Source of the DNA: Peptoniphilus sp. ING2-D1G
Lineage (GTDB): Bacteria > Bacillota > Clostridia > Tissierellales > Peptoniphilaceae
Length of the DNA stretch: 64,000 nucleotides
Direction of reading: 5' to 3'
NCBI GenBank assembly: GCA_000952975.1
Contig: LM997412.1
Coordinates: 1,488,001-1,552,000, forward strand
Shown: positions 29,333 to 37,966 of the stretch, one piece after another
Layout: each line of letters starts with the position of its first letter
How positions within the stretch are numbered: position 1 is the first letter of the stretch
Position numbers and translations under genes: made by a program
Notes under the pieces: generated by a model
Told to the model about the DNA's origin: nothing
Databases searched by the model: none
The model's input: the letters and a program-made list of their open reading frames with translations, nothing else

Positions 29333-31753
29333 TTAAATTTCTTCTATTAACTTATTAACAGCATTTTCAAAGTTACATTTTCTCATTTCTTCATTATAAA
29401 ATGGTAAACCCAAAATTATATAATCGTTATTTGTAGTAAAAATTGTATTTTCTATTTCATGCATTTCTGAAATATCTAATAGAAATTTTTCTTTCCATGA
29501 ATCTTTCAATAATAAGTGAGATCCTTTTGGTTCTATATAAACTTGAAAGTTTGAGTTCACGTCAATTTTTTCTTTTTCAATAAAAAGTAAAAAGTCAGGC
29601 TCAAATCTTTCTCCATCAGAAAAAGAGTAAATTGCAAGCTCTGAAATTCTTTCATTTCTTATCAGGAAGAATTTAACTCCTTTTTCTTCTAACTTAGGCT
29701 TAATCTCTCTGTTAAAATATTTAATAAATAGTTTTTCCTCGCTTGTTCCGAAGTTGTCATTGTAAACATACCAGTCCTGGTCAAAAAGGCTTAGTTGGTA
29801 ATTCTCATTTGGGTTGGTGTTTTGGGATTCGCCCATACCTCCACTAGTATCGATACTTGATAAATAGATGGACTTATTCTTTATAACATCTGACAATTTG
29901 CTTGGAGAAAATACTCTCGACCCCTCATACTCAGGTTTTAGACTTAATATAAAAGAAGAAATGCTATTAAAAGCTCTTATAAGGCCATTGTAGATATCTC
30001 TTCCTGTAACCATCTTATTACTATGGACAATCTCTAAAACATTATTCCCTAAATAATTGTCATCGGTTAAAAATTCTCTGACTGTTTCCAACCTTGGATA
30101 CTTCTCTTTTAAAACAGAAAATCTAAGTTCTCTAAAACTTTCTGCAGCACCAGATAAAATATTATAGGGTATATCTTTAAACTTATAAGAAGTATTAAGC
30201 ATATATTTTGCCGGTTCTTCAAGCACTATATCCGGTCCAAAAAGAGTATGTAGCACTCCACTTGAATCCCTTACCGTATAACGATGAATAGTATTTTTTT
30301 TGCTTTCCTCAAGTCCTTTAATATTAGACCTATCCTTTGGCACACGTCTGTTTGAAAATACAAATCCCTTTTTATAAATTTCAGAATCTTTGAAAGAATC
30401 TTTTACTTCATAGGTAATCTTTATCGGGTTTTCGTCTTCCATCCCCGTTGCAATGAGTGCCTGTCTTAGCTCAGAAATATATTTAGAATCGTCTCTTGAG
30501 TGAAAATACATGGTTTCAAGAATTCTATTGGGATTATCTAAATCGTAATCATACTTTCTTTTAAATCTCTCTTGGCTTTCATCTACCTTAAATGGACAAT
30601 ACCTAGCGCCACGTCCAATAAGCTGAGCTTCTTTTATAGTGTAGTTAGATATTCCTTTTCCACCTTGACGGGTATCATAAAGCCTTACGATATCAAAGAG
30701 ATTTAAAACGTCCCATCCTTCATTGAGCATATCTACTGCAAAAATAAAACGAATTTGGTTATCCTTATCTTCCAGCGAGTTTACCTGTAGTTGCTGCTCT
30801 GTCGTATTGTCAGCATATCCATTCATAATAATAGACTTATCTTTTGTGAAACCGTCTTTTAATGAATTAACTAGAAGCATTAGAGAATTATCTTTCTTTT
30901 TAAAATAATCAAGAGCAGAGCTTAGTTCTTTTATCTCCGCCTTATATAAGTTATCTAAATCAGTTGTCGATAGACTTTTCAGCTTTTCAAAAAATTCATC
31001 ATAAAAATCTTCCGAGTCATTAATCCTTTGAGACTTAAAAAGAACAACAGGCTTAATGTTTATACCAGCATCAGAGAAGAGATATTTTCTATACTCACTC
31101 ATGACTATAGCCATCAAGGCTCTTTCCCAAAGAGTCGAATTAGTCGCAAAGTTTTGAAAGTCTTTAGTATAGCCAGATTCTCTAAATTTCAAGAGTGGAT
31201 AATTATAAATCATCTTATCCAAATATTTTGATCTTACATTCTTATCCTTAATATCTGCTGTTGCCGTAAACTCTAAGAGTACATGATCTTTATTTCTATG
31301 AAAAGCATTCATCACCGAGTATTCCCAAGAGTTTCTGTCAGCCTCTTCGTCTTTTGTCAGTCTTTTAGTCATGGTATTAACATGGTGAGATTCATCTGAA
31401 ATAAATACTATTTTTGTGTCTTCAAAATCTTTATAAGTCAAGGAGTTTTCCTTTGGATCTAATAGATCAAAGTGTAGTTTTTGCGTCGTTGTAAAGCATA
31501 TATTAATATCGTTTGAAAGACTGTTCAGTCCCATAAAATTGTCTACCGCATTAATCTTGACTTTGTCTCCCAAATATTCGATTTCTTTGCTAAATAGATA
31601 CTTGTTTGAAAGATTATTCAAAAAGTTCTCTTTGGTTTTTTCCAGTATATTGGTCTGGTTAACAAAGAAGAGAAAGTTTCTATATCCTTTGGTGTATAGG
31701 TAAAGGATGAGACCTGCCATGATAACAGTCTTACCAGACCCCTCTCGTGTCAA
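29333..31753 (-). pseudogene. Type III restriction-like helicase-nuclease, N-terminus missing
   Basis: An 806-residue frame begins inside the family, at EGSGKTVIMAGLILYLY (Walker A with a changed lead-in). It carries ISDESHHVNT (DEAH-like box), LEFTATAD (motif III), FAVDMLNEGWDVLN and EAQLIGRGARYCPF (motifs V and VI), and a C-terminal PD-(D/E)xK-type nuclease (FEPDFLLFI ... VYIEPKG). It resembles Res subunits of type III restriction systems. The first tens of residues were lost at the junction with the erm segment, and no Mod gene is present. It ends 11 bp before the CD-NTase, so it may have shared that operon. Confidence 0.82.
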
Positions 31754-31794
31754 GCTAATGACAATAATTATATTAATGGATAATAAAGTTAAAA

Positions 31795-31820
31795 GCAGTC
31801 AACTTTATTAAGTCAACTGC
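31795..31820 (-). terminator. Terminator of erm gene
   Basis: GCAGTTGACTT...AAGTTGACTGC forms an 11-bp stem with two G-U pairs on the minus strand, followed by TTTTAACTTTATT. It lies 17 nt after the erm stop codon and marks the edge of the inserted erm segment. Confidence 0.8.
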
Positions 31821-31837
31821 TTTTTTAAAATATTATA

Positions 31838-32578
31838 TTACTTTAACCCATTAAATAATTTGTAACTTTCAAATATGGATAGAATTTGATCAACTTTTAG
31901 GATTCTTAAATTATCAATATTTCCATATCTGATTGCTTGTTTTAGCTGATTTTTTGTAAATAAAACATTATAATCCTTTTTTACCCATTTTTCTATAAAG
32001 TCTTCATACTTTATATATTCTTTCATGGACATATTATAGGAAGTTCTTTTTAGTTTTATCAGCACTACCTCAACACTGGGTATGGGATGAAAATATCTTT
32101 TAGGAATATTGTATAAAATTGAAATTTCATAAAATGGAGCTAACATTAGGCCCATTTTACGGTTTAAGTCTTCTAATCTTTTTGCAAACCCTAATTCCAC
32201 TATTAAGTAAATCTCATCTGCATATTTTTCTAAACTAAGTTTACGAATAATAGAAGTACTCAAATTAAATGGAATATTTCCAAAAACTTTATACTTAAAT
32301 GTAGATGGTAATTCATAAGACATAAAGTCATGATTAACAATTTTTATATTATCTAGATCTGAAAATTTGTTGTTTAATATAGGAATTAATTCACTGTCTA
32401 TTTCAATAGCAATTACCTGTTTAGCCCTTTCCACAAAGTATTGAGTAAAATGCCCTTTACCTGGACCAATTTCAAAATAAACATCATTAGAATTCACGTC
32501 TATCTTCTTACATATTTTGTTTATATCATTAATAGAAGTTACAAAATTTTGTCCAAATCTAACACTTTTTCTGTTCAT
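31838..32578 (-). CDS. erm: 23S rRNA (adenine-N6)-methyltransferase, MLS resistance
   Basis: The 246-residue enzyme is of normal Erm length. Seen are FGQNFVTS at the N-terminus, the SAM site EIGPGKGHFTQ, AIEIDSEL, the catalytic-loop motif GNIPFNLST, and LFTKNQLKQAIRYGNI near the end. It dimethylates A2058 of 23S rRNA and confers macrolide-lincosamide-streptogramin B resistance. It is related to Erm(A), Erm(B) and Erm(G) but, as far as I can recall, matches none of them closely, so it is left as erm. Expression appears inducible, through a leader peptide and a three-copy repeat attenuator. Confidence 0.93.
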   Translation of the reverse strand: MNRKSVRFGQNFVTSINDINKICKKIDVNSNDVYFEIGPGKGHFTQYFVERAKQVIAIEIDSELIPILNNKFSDLDNIKIVNHDFMSYELPSTFKYKVFGNIPFNLSTSIIRKLSLEKYADEIYLIVELGFAKRLEDLNRKMGLMLAPFYEISILYNIPKRYFHPIPSVEVVLIKLKRTSYNMSMKEYIKYEDFIEKWVKKDYNVLFTKNQLKQAIRYGNIDNLRILKVDQILSIFESYKLFNGLK

Positions 32579-32630
32579 TATAACCTTTACCTTTCTGGTT
32601 ATAATGAACCTTTTTTAGTTCATTATAACC
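32573..32630 (-). promoter_or_regulatory. erm translational attenuator (three alternating repeat arms)
   Basis: The 13-bp sequence GGTTATAATGAAC occurs at 32618-32630, inverted at 32597-32609, and again direct at 32573-32585 (minus-strand reading). The third copy contains the erm start codon ATGAAC and its context. Arm 1 can pair with arm 2, or arm 2 with arm 3, which would hide the erm start. This is the classical ribosome-stalling switch of inducible erm genes. Confidence 0.85.
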
Positions 32631-32632
32631 GG

Positions 32633-32701
32633 TTAATTAATCGATTGGTTTAATGAACTGTTTCTTAATCTGATATGATAAATGCCACCATATATTTGCA
32701 T
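32633..32701 (-). CDS. erm leader peptide with RLR stalling motif
   Basis: A 22-codon frame starts at ATG 32701 behind AAGGAGG and ends just before the first attenuator arm. It begins MQIYGGIY and contains HIRLRNSSLNQ. Arg-Leu-Arg followed by LNQ recalls the ErmD leader (MRLR ... LNQ), where macrolide-bound ribosomes stall at an R/K-x-R/K motif. Stalling there would free the erm start by pairing arms 1 and 2 differently. The gene is too short for ordinary annotation. Confidence 0.85.
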   Translation of the reverse strand: MQIYGGIYHIRLRNSSLNQSIN

Positions 32702-32773
32702 ATTATGTCCTCCTTAAATTATTAATGCATCTTTAATACATTGATTTTTAGAGAAACTATTTTTCTCTTTTTC

Positions 32774-32802
32774 ATTATATCACTTCTAAGTATCCACTTC
32801 AA
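32774..32802 (-). promoter_or_regulatory. Promoter of erm leader
   Basis: TTGAAG at 32797-32802 and TATAAT at 32774-32779 are separated by exactly 17 bp on the minus strand, about 70 bp upstream of the leader peptide start. Confidence 0.75.
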
Positions 32803-32858
32803 CAACAGCTTTTTGATAGTTTATTGAATTTGGATACTAGCTATTATCTAAAATTTAC

Positions 32859-33406
32859 TTATAATATTTCATTTCCTCTAACTACAATCGACACAATATA
32901 TTTTTCGATTAAATCTTTAGTTAGTTTTTCTTCTTGGATATTCTCTTGATGAATAACGATTTTTATTTTCTCATTCTTTAAAAAACCTATTTCAAAATCA
33001 TCGATGATTTTCAGAAGACTTTCATCGGCTTTCTTGAGTTTACTTTTTATCGTTTTTTCATCGTCCATTTCATGAAAAATAATATAATTGGTTTCTATTG
33101 ATAGTTCGTATACTTTTGATCGTGCTGGGTTTATCAACTTCTCAATGGCTAAATCTCCTGTTCCTAAAGATCCTCCATAAGTTAGAATAAAAATTAATTC
33201 ATCTTCTTTTTCCAAGTAATCATTAATAAATATTCTTTGACAATTTGTGGCATAGACCAAAAATAAAGTGGAGTTTGGATAATCGTGCGCTCATCTTTAT
33301 CTGTAATAGTTTCATGAGTAATAAGAATAAATTCTTGACCAATCTTAGTTGTCAACTTCTTAGCAATATGTTCGGTATTTCCCGTACCAGAAAAATAATA
33401 GATCAT
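32859..33406 (-). pseudogene. Flavodoxin-like remnant fused to a recombinase tail
   Basis: The first part reads MIYYFSGTGNTEHIAKKL (FMN phosphate loop SGTGNT) and FWSMPQIVKEYL. After a one-base deletion near 33220 it continues in another frame: INDYLEKEDELIFILTYGG, SLGTGD. From about 32965 the product changes to VIHQENIQEEKLTKDLIEK and SIVVRGNEIL. That ending is nearly the same as the C-terminus of the serine recombinase at 33.6 kb (ANIHEEKLTRKLMEK, SIIVRGNQIL). It is thus a recombination scar joining two genes. Confidence 0.75.
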
Positions 33407-33608
33407 TTATATCTATCCTCCATTTTATTACCTTAAAATCTTCTTATAAACTTGTAGTAACAATTTACGTCATAATATATACTATTATTCTATAGCTAAT
33501 TAGATTTAAATTATATAGATTTATTGAAAATTTGGTTAATATTTACAAATAAAATGAAAAAATATTTCCGATATAATATGTAAAAAATAAGTGCTTCTAG
33601 GCATTAAA

Positions 33609-33634
33609 AGAGGGCAACTGTTATGTCACCCTCT
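33609..33634 (-). terminator. Terminator of TndX/TnpX-like recombinase
   Basis: AGAGGGTGAC-ATAACA-GTTGCCCTCT pairs over 10 bp on the minus strand with two G-U pairs and is followed by TTTTAATG. It overlaps the region just behind the recombinase stop codon. Confidence 0.8.
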
Positions 33635-33640
33635 TCTAGC

Positions 33641-35134
33641 TTACTTCCATTCAATTTTTAGAATCTGATTTCCTCTAACTATGATTGATTTGATGTCCTT
33701 TTCCATCAGCTTTCTTGTTAACTTTTCTTCATGAATATTTGCTTGTTGAACAACTTTCTTTGATTGTTCATTTTTCAAAGCATCAATTTCATCATCAAGT
33801 TTTTTCTTTTCCTCTATGAAATCAAGTCTTGTCATTTTTCCTAGTTTATATTTCTCATAAGAAGCAAGCTTTTTAGATTCTAAATCTTGTATGAGAACAT
33901 CAGAGTCAATTAGATACTTCTTCTGCTCATGTATTTCAGAAGAAATATCATATTTAACTTTAATCGCTTCTAATACTAACGGTTCAACTTTATCAGCATT
34001 AGACCCTATTATCTTTACTCCATCATTCTTACAATAACGACATCTAAAATATCGATGTTCTTTTACTGTGCCATCTTTCCTTTGTCTCTTTGATCTTGTC
34101 ATTGCTAAAACATGACCACACTCAGGGCAATATAAAAACCCTTGTAATGGTGAGTGATTGTGCCATTTATAATCTGTATTCTTGTCCTTAAAACGCTTAG
34201 AAGCTTTTAACTCCTGAACCTCATCAAATACATCTTTAGATATTATTTCCTCATGATTATTAACGACTCTTCCCCAGTCTTCTTTAGGGAGATATTTACT
34301 CTTTTCTTTTGTTCCATTTACCAATGACTTATCCACTCTGCTATAGACATAAGTTCCCGTGTAAATTTCATCGGCCAAAATATCTATTACCGAGGAAAAG
34401 TTCCATGCTGGATTATCCTTAATTGCTGTATATCTTTTTGAGTAGTCCATTTTGGTTAACTGAAGCTTTCTTTGAGCTGGTGTAATTATCTCGTTTTCAT
34501 TGAGATAATCCTTAATTTTCCTTGTAGATAGACCTTCAAGATAAAGTTCATAAATCTTCTTTACCACCCAAGATGTTTCCTCATCTGGAATAATCTTGTA
34601 TTTGTCCTCAGGATCTTTCATATAGCCATATGGTGGATTCCATGATTGTATTTTTCCTTGCTCATTCAAAGTTTTCTTTACTGCCTTAACTTTAGCAGAA
34701 GCATCTTTTGCATAAAAGTCATACATAAGATTCTTGAATTGAACATCAAGTTCAACACCATTTCCAACTTCTTTTGAACTATCATAGCCATCATTGATTG
34801 CTATAAATCTAACTCCCATAAAAGGAAAGATGTTTTCAAGATAATCACCCATTTCTATATAATTTCTCATAAATCGTGACATATCTTTTACTATGATACA
34901 GTTTACCTTTCCTTGTTTTACCTTTAAAAGAAGTTTGTCTAAGCCTGGTCTTGAAGTAGTGCTACCACTATAGCCCTCATCAATAAATTCTTCTATATTT
35001 GTCTTTTTAAGCTCTTGGTCATTAAAGATGAAGTTCTTTATAATATTTCTTTGAGAATTTATAGTGTCTTCTGTATGCCCTAGATTCCCTTTTTCAAGTA
35101 CGGATATTCTAAGATAAATAGCAGTATTAATCAT
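33641..35134 (-). CDS. Large serine recombinase, TndX/TnpX-like
   Basis: The 497-residue protein has AIYLRISVLEKGNLGHTED (catalytic Ser in RIS), IVKDMSRFMRNYIEMGDYLE, recombinase domain EIYTGTYVYSRVDKS, zinc ribbon CPECGHVLAMTRSK with CRYCKND, and a coiled-coil end. The YLRIS...DxSRxxRNYxExG pattern is that of the TndX/TnpX group from clostridial conjugative and mobilizable transposons. Its start overlaps the end of a remnant of another recombinase. It lies between erm and tet(T), so it may once have moved one of them. Confidence 0.92.
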   Translation of the reverse strand: MINTAIYLRISVLEKGNLGHTEDTINSQRNIIKNFIFNDQELKKTNIEEFIDEGYSGSTTSRPGLDKLLLKVKQGKVNCIIVKDMSRFMRNYIEMGDYLENIFPFMGVRFIAINDGYDSSKEVGNGVELDVQFKNLMYDFYAKDASAKVKAVKKTLNEQGKIQSWNPPYGYMKDPEDKYKIIPDEETSWVVKKIYELYLEGLSTRKIKDYLNENEIITPAQRKLQLTKMDYSKRYTAIKDNPAWNFSSVIDILADEIYTGTYVYSRVDKSLVNGTKEKSKYLPKEDWGRVVNNHEEIISKDVFDEVQELKASKRFKDKNTDYKWHNHSPLQGFLYCPECGHVLAMTRSKRQRKDGTVKEHRYFRCRYCKNDGVKIIGSNADKVEPLVLEAIKVKYDISSEIHEQKKYLIDSDVLIQDLESKKLASYEKYKLGKMTRLDFIEEKKKLDDEIDALKNEQSKKVVQQANIHEEKLTRKLMEKDIKSIIVRGNQILKIEWK

Positions 35135-35352
35135 TTGACCTCATCTCCCTTCCACCTAAAAAGCCTTTTAAGCTAATTTCTATAGTTTCATTATCATATA
35201 CATCAATACGTTCAATATATTTATGAACAATATCTTCATCTAGCTTGATGTCTTTATTGGAAAATAGATTATCAAATAATCCTATTTCCTCTTCAGCTTG
35301 AGCTTCTATTGAAAGGATTTCATGTATTGTTATAATATTAATTATTAACTAG
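35127..35352 (-). pseudogene. C-terminal remnant of a second serine recombinase
   Basis: The open stretch reads EILSIEAQAEEEIGLFDNLF, NKDIKLDEDIVHKYIERIDV and ETIEISLKGFLGGREMRSND. This is the usual DNA-contact tail of TndX/TnpX-like recombinases (xYIERIxVYD). Its stop overlaps the ATG of the intact recombinase, as in natural recombinase gene pairs. The catalytic part is missing. Confidence 0.6.
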
Positions 35353-35470
35353 CTCCTCTTTAAATATTTTTGTTAAATGATTTAATGAGTAGTTTACACG
35401 ATTTGGTTTAAGCCAATCATCTAAAAACATAATAAGCTCTTCCTAAGATCTTAAAGCATCCTCTGCTATA
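35338..35470 (-). pseudogene. Unassigned coding remnant with internal stop
   Basis: Translation gives AEDALRS-stop-EELIMFLDDWLKPNRVNY and then SLNHLTKIFKEELVNN before a stop at 35338. It looks like the end of a real protein broken by one TAG. I do not recognise it. Confidence 0.3.
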
Positions 35471-35636
35471 GCATATATATAAAACCTTATTTAGTATCCA
35501 TAGTTATATACTACCACCATTTCTTGTTTTACGTATTGATGTTTATCCCATGGTTCATTTTTTTGTACATATGGTGAAAACCTTTATAGATATAGGTTTT
35601 ATCCATATTTAACTGATAATTGCACTTAAGCTCCTT

Positions 35637-37592
35637 TCAAATTTCACTTTGTTTCTGAAATAAATATCTCAGTCCTTCTTTGCTACTATCATTATCATTA
35701 TTTCTAATATCATTAGTTATAGACTCACCATTATATATATCATAACCATAAGGCTCAGTAATAAATATACCCTTTCCATTTGAATAAGAAAGTAATTCTG
35801 CCTGATAGGATTTCGATGTATCAACAGGTATCCTTCCACTTAAAGTTGTCTCTTCTCCCTTGCCTATTATATCTTCAATAGAAGCCCTCATCTTCCTGAG
35901 ATCACTCATAACTCTTCCGCAGAAATCATTTGGAACTTGAACTGTATATTTTAAATAAGGTTCTAATATTTCAGTTCCTGCTTTTCGAAGAGCTTCCCAA
36001 AATACATATGGTGTTAAATTTCTAAAGTCAGAGGGGGTACTTACTGGACTATAGTATAATCCGTAGTCAAAAGTTATTTTTAAATCTGTAACTTCCCATC
36101 CATAAAGCCCTTCTTTACAAGCCTTCTCTACAGCATCTTTTACTGCATTTTGAAATGAATTATTTAAATATCCATAGGACACCTCTGTCTTATATAATAA
36201 TCCTGACCCTATTGGTAGTGGTTCTATTGACAGTCCAATAGATGCCCAATAAGGATTTGGTGGAACCTCTATATGGATTACTGCTTTAGAGTTTCTCTTA
36301 GGTCGTTCTTTATATATTGTTTTCAATTCACCAAATTCAGTATCTATTTTATATCTGTTTTTAAGTAGTGATTTGATTACTTCCATCTGAATATTTCCAA
36401 ATAGCTTCAATATGATTTCTCCAGTATCTCCGTTAATTTCACAATCGAGAAATGGGTCTTCTTCAGTTAATTCAAATAGTGCTTCTATCAGTTTGCTTCT
36501 TTTGCTTAAATCACAAGGTTTAATTGATGCTCTCAATGCCGGTTGGGCTATCTTTATATCTAAAATCCCGTCATATTTCTTACCAATATAATCACCTATC
36601 TTCAGAGAATTAGCATTAGAAATAATAGCAATATCCCCACTATTAACCTGATCTACCTTCACAATTTCACCATTCATAATTGATTCCAGACTTTTTATCT
36701 TGAAAGTTTCTTCTGTGCCATTTATATAAACATCTTGACGTGTCCTTATATTCCCACTGAATACTCTTAGGAAAGTAATCTTACGGGATTCTTCATCCCT
36801 ATCTATCTTATAAACATACGCAGATAGGTTATCTGTAATATTATCATTATTTACAGGAAGATAGTTTGTAATAGCAAATAGCAACTCATCAATCCCAATA
36901 TCTTTTAAAGCAGAACCATGCAAAACAGGATAAAGATTGCAACTATTTACCTCATCCAGAAATACATTATCATACTCTTTTTCTGTAATGACATCGCCAT
37001 TTATATATTTTTCTGCTAGATAATCATTTATATCCAGTAACTTCTCTATTATTTGACTTTGAATTACTTTATCATCCCTTACATTTGTCAATTCAAAATC
37101 ACCTTTATCTTTTATTTTAACTGATTGCATTATTGCAAGATTAGAAGTTAATTTCTCCTGTATTTGAGTGTATATTTCATCCAAATATACTCCCTTTCGA
37201 TCTATTTTATTCACAAATATAAGGGTTGGAATATTTAATTTCACTAAGGTATTAAAAATCACTTTCGTTTGAACTTGTATTCCCTCTTTTGCTGAAATTA
37301 CTAAAACAGCTCCATCTAATACTCTCAGTGTTCGTTCAACTTCAGCTATAAAATCCATATGCCCAGGGGTATCTATGATATTTAGCTTTGTATCATTGTA
37401 ATTAAATGAAACTGTAGATGCTCGTATAGTTATCCCCCTATCTCTTTCAAGTTCCATCGAGTCCGTTATCGTTGTACCATTATCGACTCTTCCAATCTTA
37501 TTAATTGCCCCACCTTTGTATAATAAACCTTCTGTAACAGTTGTTTTTCCTGCATCAACATGGGCTAATATTCCTATATTAATAATTTTCAT
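35637..37592 (-). CDS. tet(T): Tetracycline resistance ribosomal protection protein, Tet(T)-like
   Basis: The 651-residue EF-G-like GTPase has AHVDAGKTTVTEGLL (G1), RGITIRAS (G2), DTPGHMDF (G3) and NKIDRKG (G4). In domain IV it carries the VPPNPYWASIGLSIEPL and YYSPVSTPSDFRNLTPY loops that reach into the decoding centre and eject tetracycline. From memory the sequence follows Tet(T) closely along its length and is more distant from Tet(M) and TetB(P). A GGAGG precedes the ATG, and a terminator hairpin lies in the leader. The gene appears intact. Confidence 0.93.
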   Translation of the reverse strand: MKIINIGILAHVDAGKTTVTEGLLYKGGAINKIGRVDNGTTITDSMELERDRGITIRASTVSFNYNDTKLNIIDTPGHMDFIAEVERTLRVLDGAVLVISAKEGIQVQTKVIFNTLVKLNIPTLIFVNKIDRKGVYLDEIYTQIQEKLTSNLAIMQSVKIKDKGDFELTNVRDDKVIQSQIIEKLLDINDYLAEKYINGDVITEKEYDNVFLDEVNSCNLYPVLHGSALKDIGIDELLFAITNYLPVNNDNITDNLSAYVYKIDRDEESRKITFLRVFSGNIRTRQDVYINGTEETFKIKSLESIMNGEIVKVDQVNSGDIAIISNANSLKIGDYIGKKYDGILDIKIAQPALRASIKPCDLSKRSKLIEALFELTEEDPFLDCEINGDTGEIILKLFGNIQMEVIKSLLKNRYKIDTEFGELKTIYKERPKRNSKAVIHIEVPPNPYWASIGLSIEPLPIGSGLLYKTEVSYGYLNNSFQNAVKDAVEKACKEGLYGWEVTDLKITFDYGLYYSPVSTPSDFRNLTPYVFWEALRKAGTEILEPYLKYTVQVPNDFCGRVMSDLRKMRASIEDIIGKGEETTLSGRIPVDTSKSYQAELLSYSNGKGIFITEPYGYDIYNGESITNDIRNNDNDSSKEGLRYLFQKQSEI

Positions 37593-37620
37593 TTTATACC
37601 TCCATAATTATATAAAAAAT

Positions 37621-37651
37621 CCCCTGTGATAAAATACTCTCTTCACAGGGG
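37621..37651 (-). promoter_or_regulatory. Intrinsic terminator/attenuator in tet(T) leader
   Basis: CCCCTGTGA...TCACAGGGG followed by ATTTTTT lies about 28 nt upstream of the tet(T) start codon in the sense direction. A terminator in this place fits transcriptional attenuation, as known for tet(M). A nine-codon frame (MQKDICMAY, minus strand, near 37830) upstream could be a leader peptide, but this is uncertain. Confidence 0.7.
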
Positions 37652-37966
37652 AACTTATTTTTATATAATTACTTAAAGTAAATATAACATACACAATTAG
37701 ATATAACATCAAGGTGTTACATCTACAGTCTAATCAATGCTATATAATACATAAAAATATAAATTTATTGTTATGAGAATATTTCTAAATAAAAGTACAA
37801 TTAATAAGCCATACAAATATCCTTTTGCATGGAAAACGTACTTGTTCTATTTTATTAATAGTTATTTAAAAATATTATGCCTCATATGATAAAACTCCTT
37901 TGATTAATACTACATTTTATAATACTTAATTTTATTTTATTTGTCAAGTAAGACTCAGAATCTGAT

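Noticed and set aside
37820..37850. tet(T) leader peptide MQKDICMAY
   Set aside because: Short frame with a modest AAAGGA site, but no evidence it couples to the hairpin 180 bp downstream.
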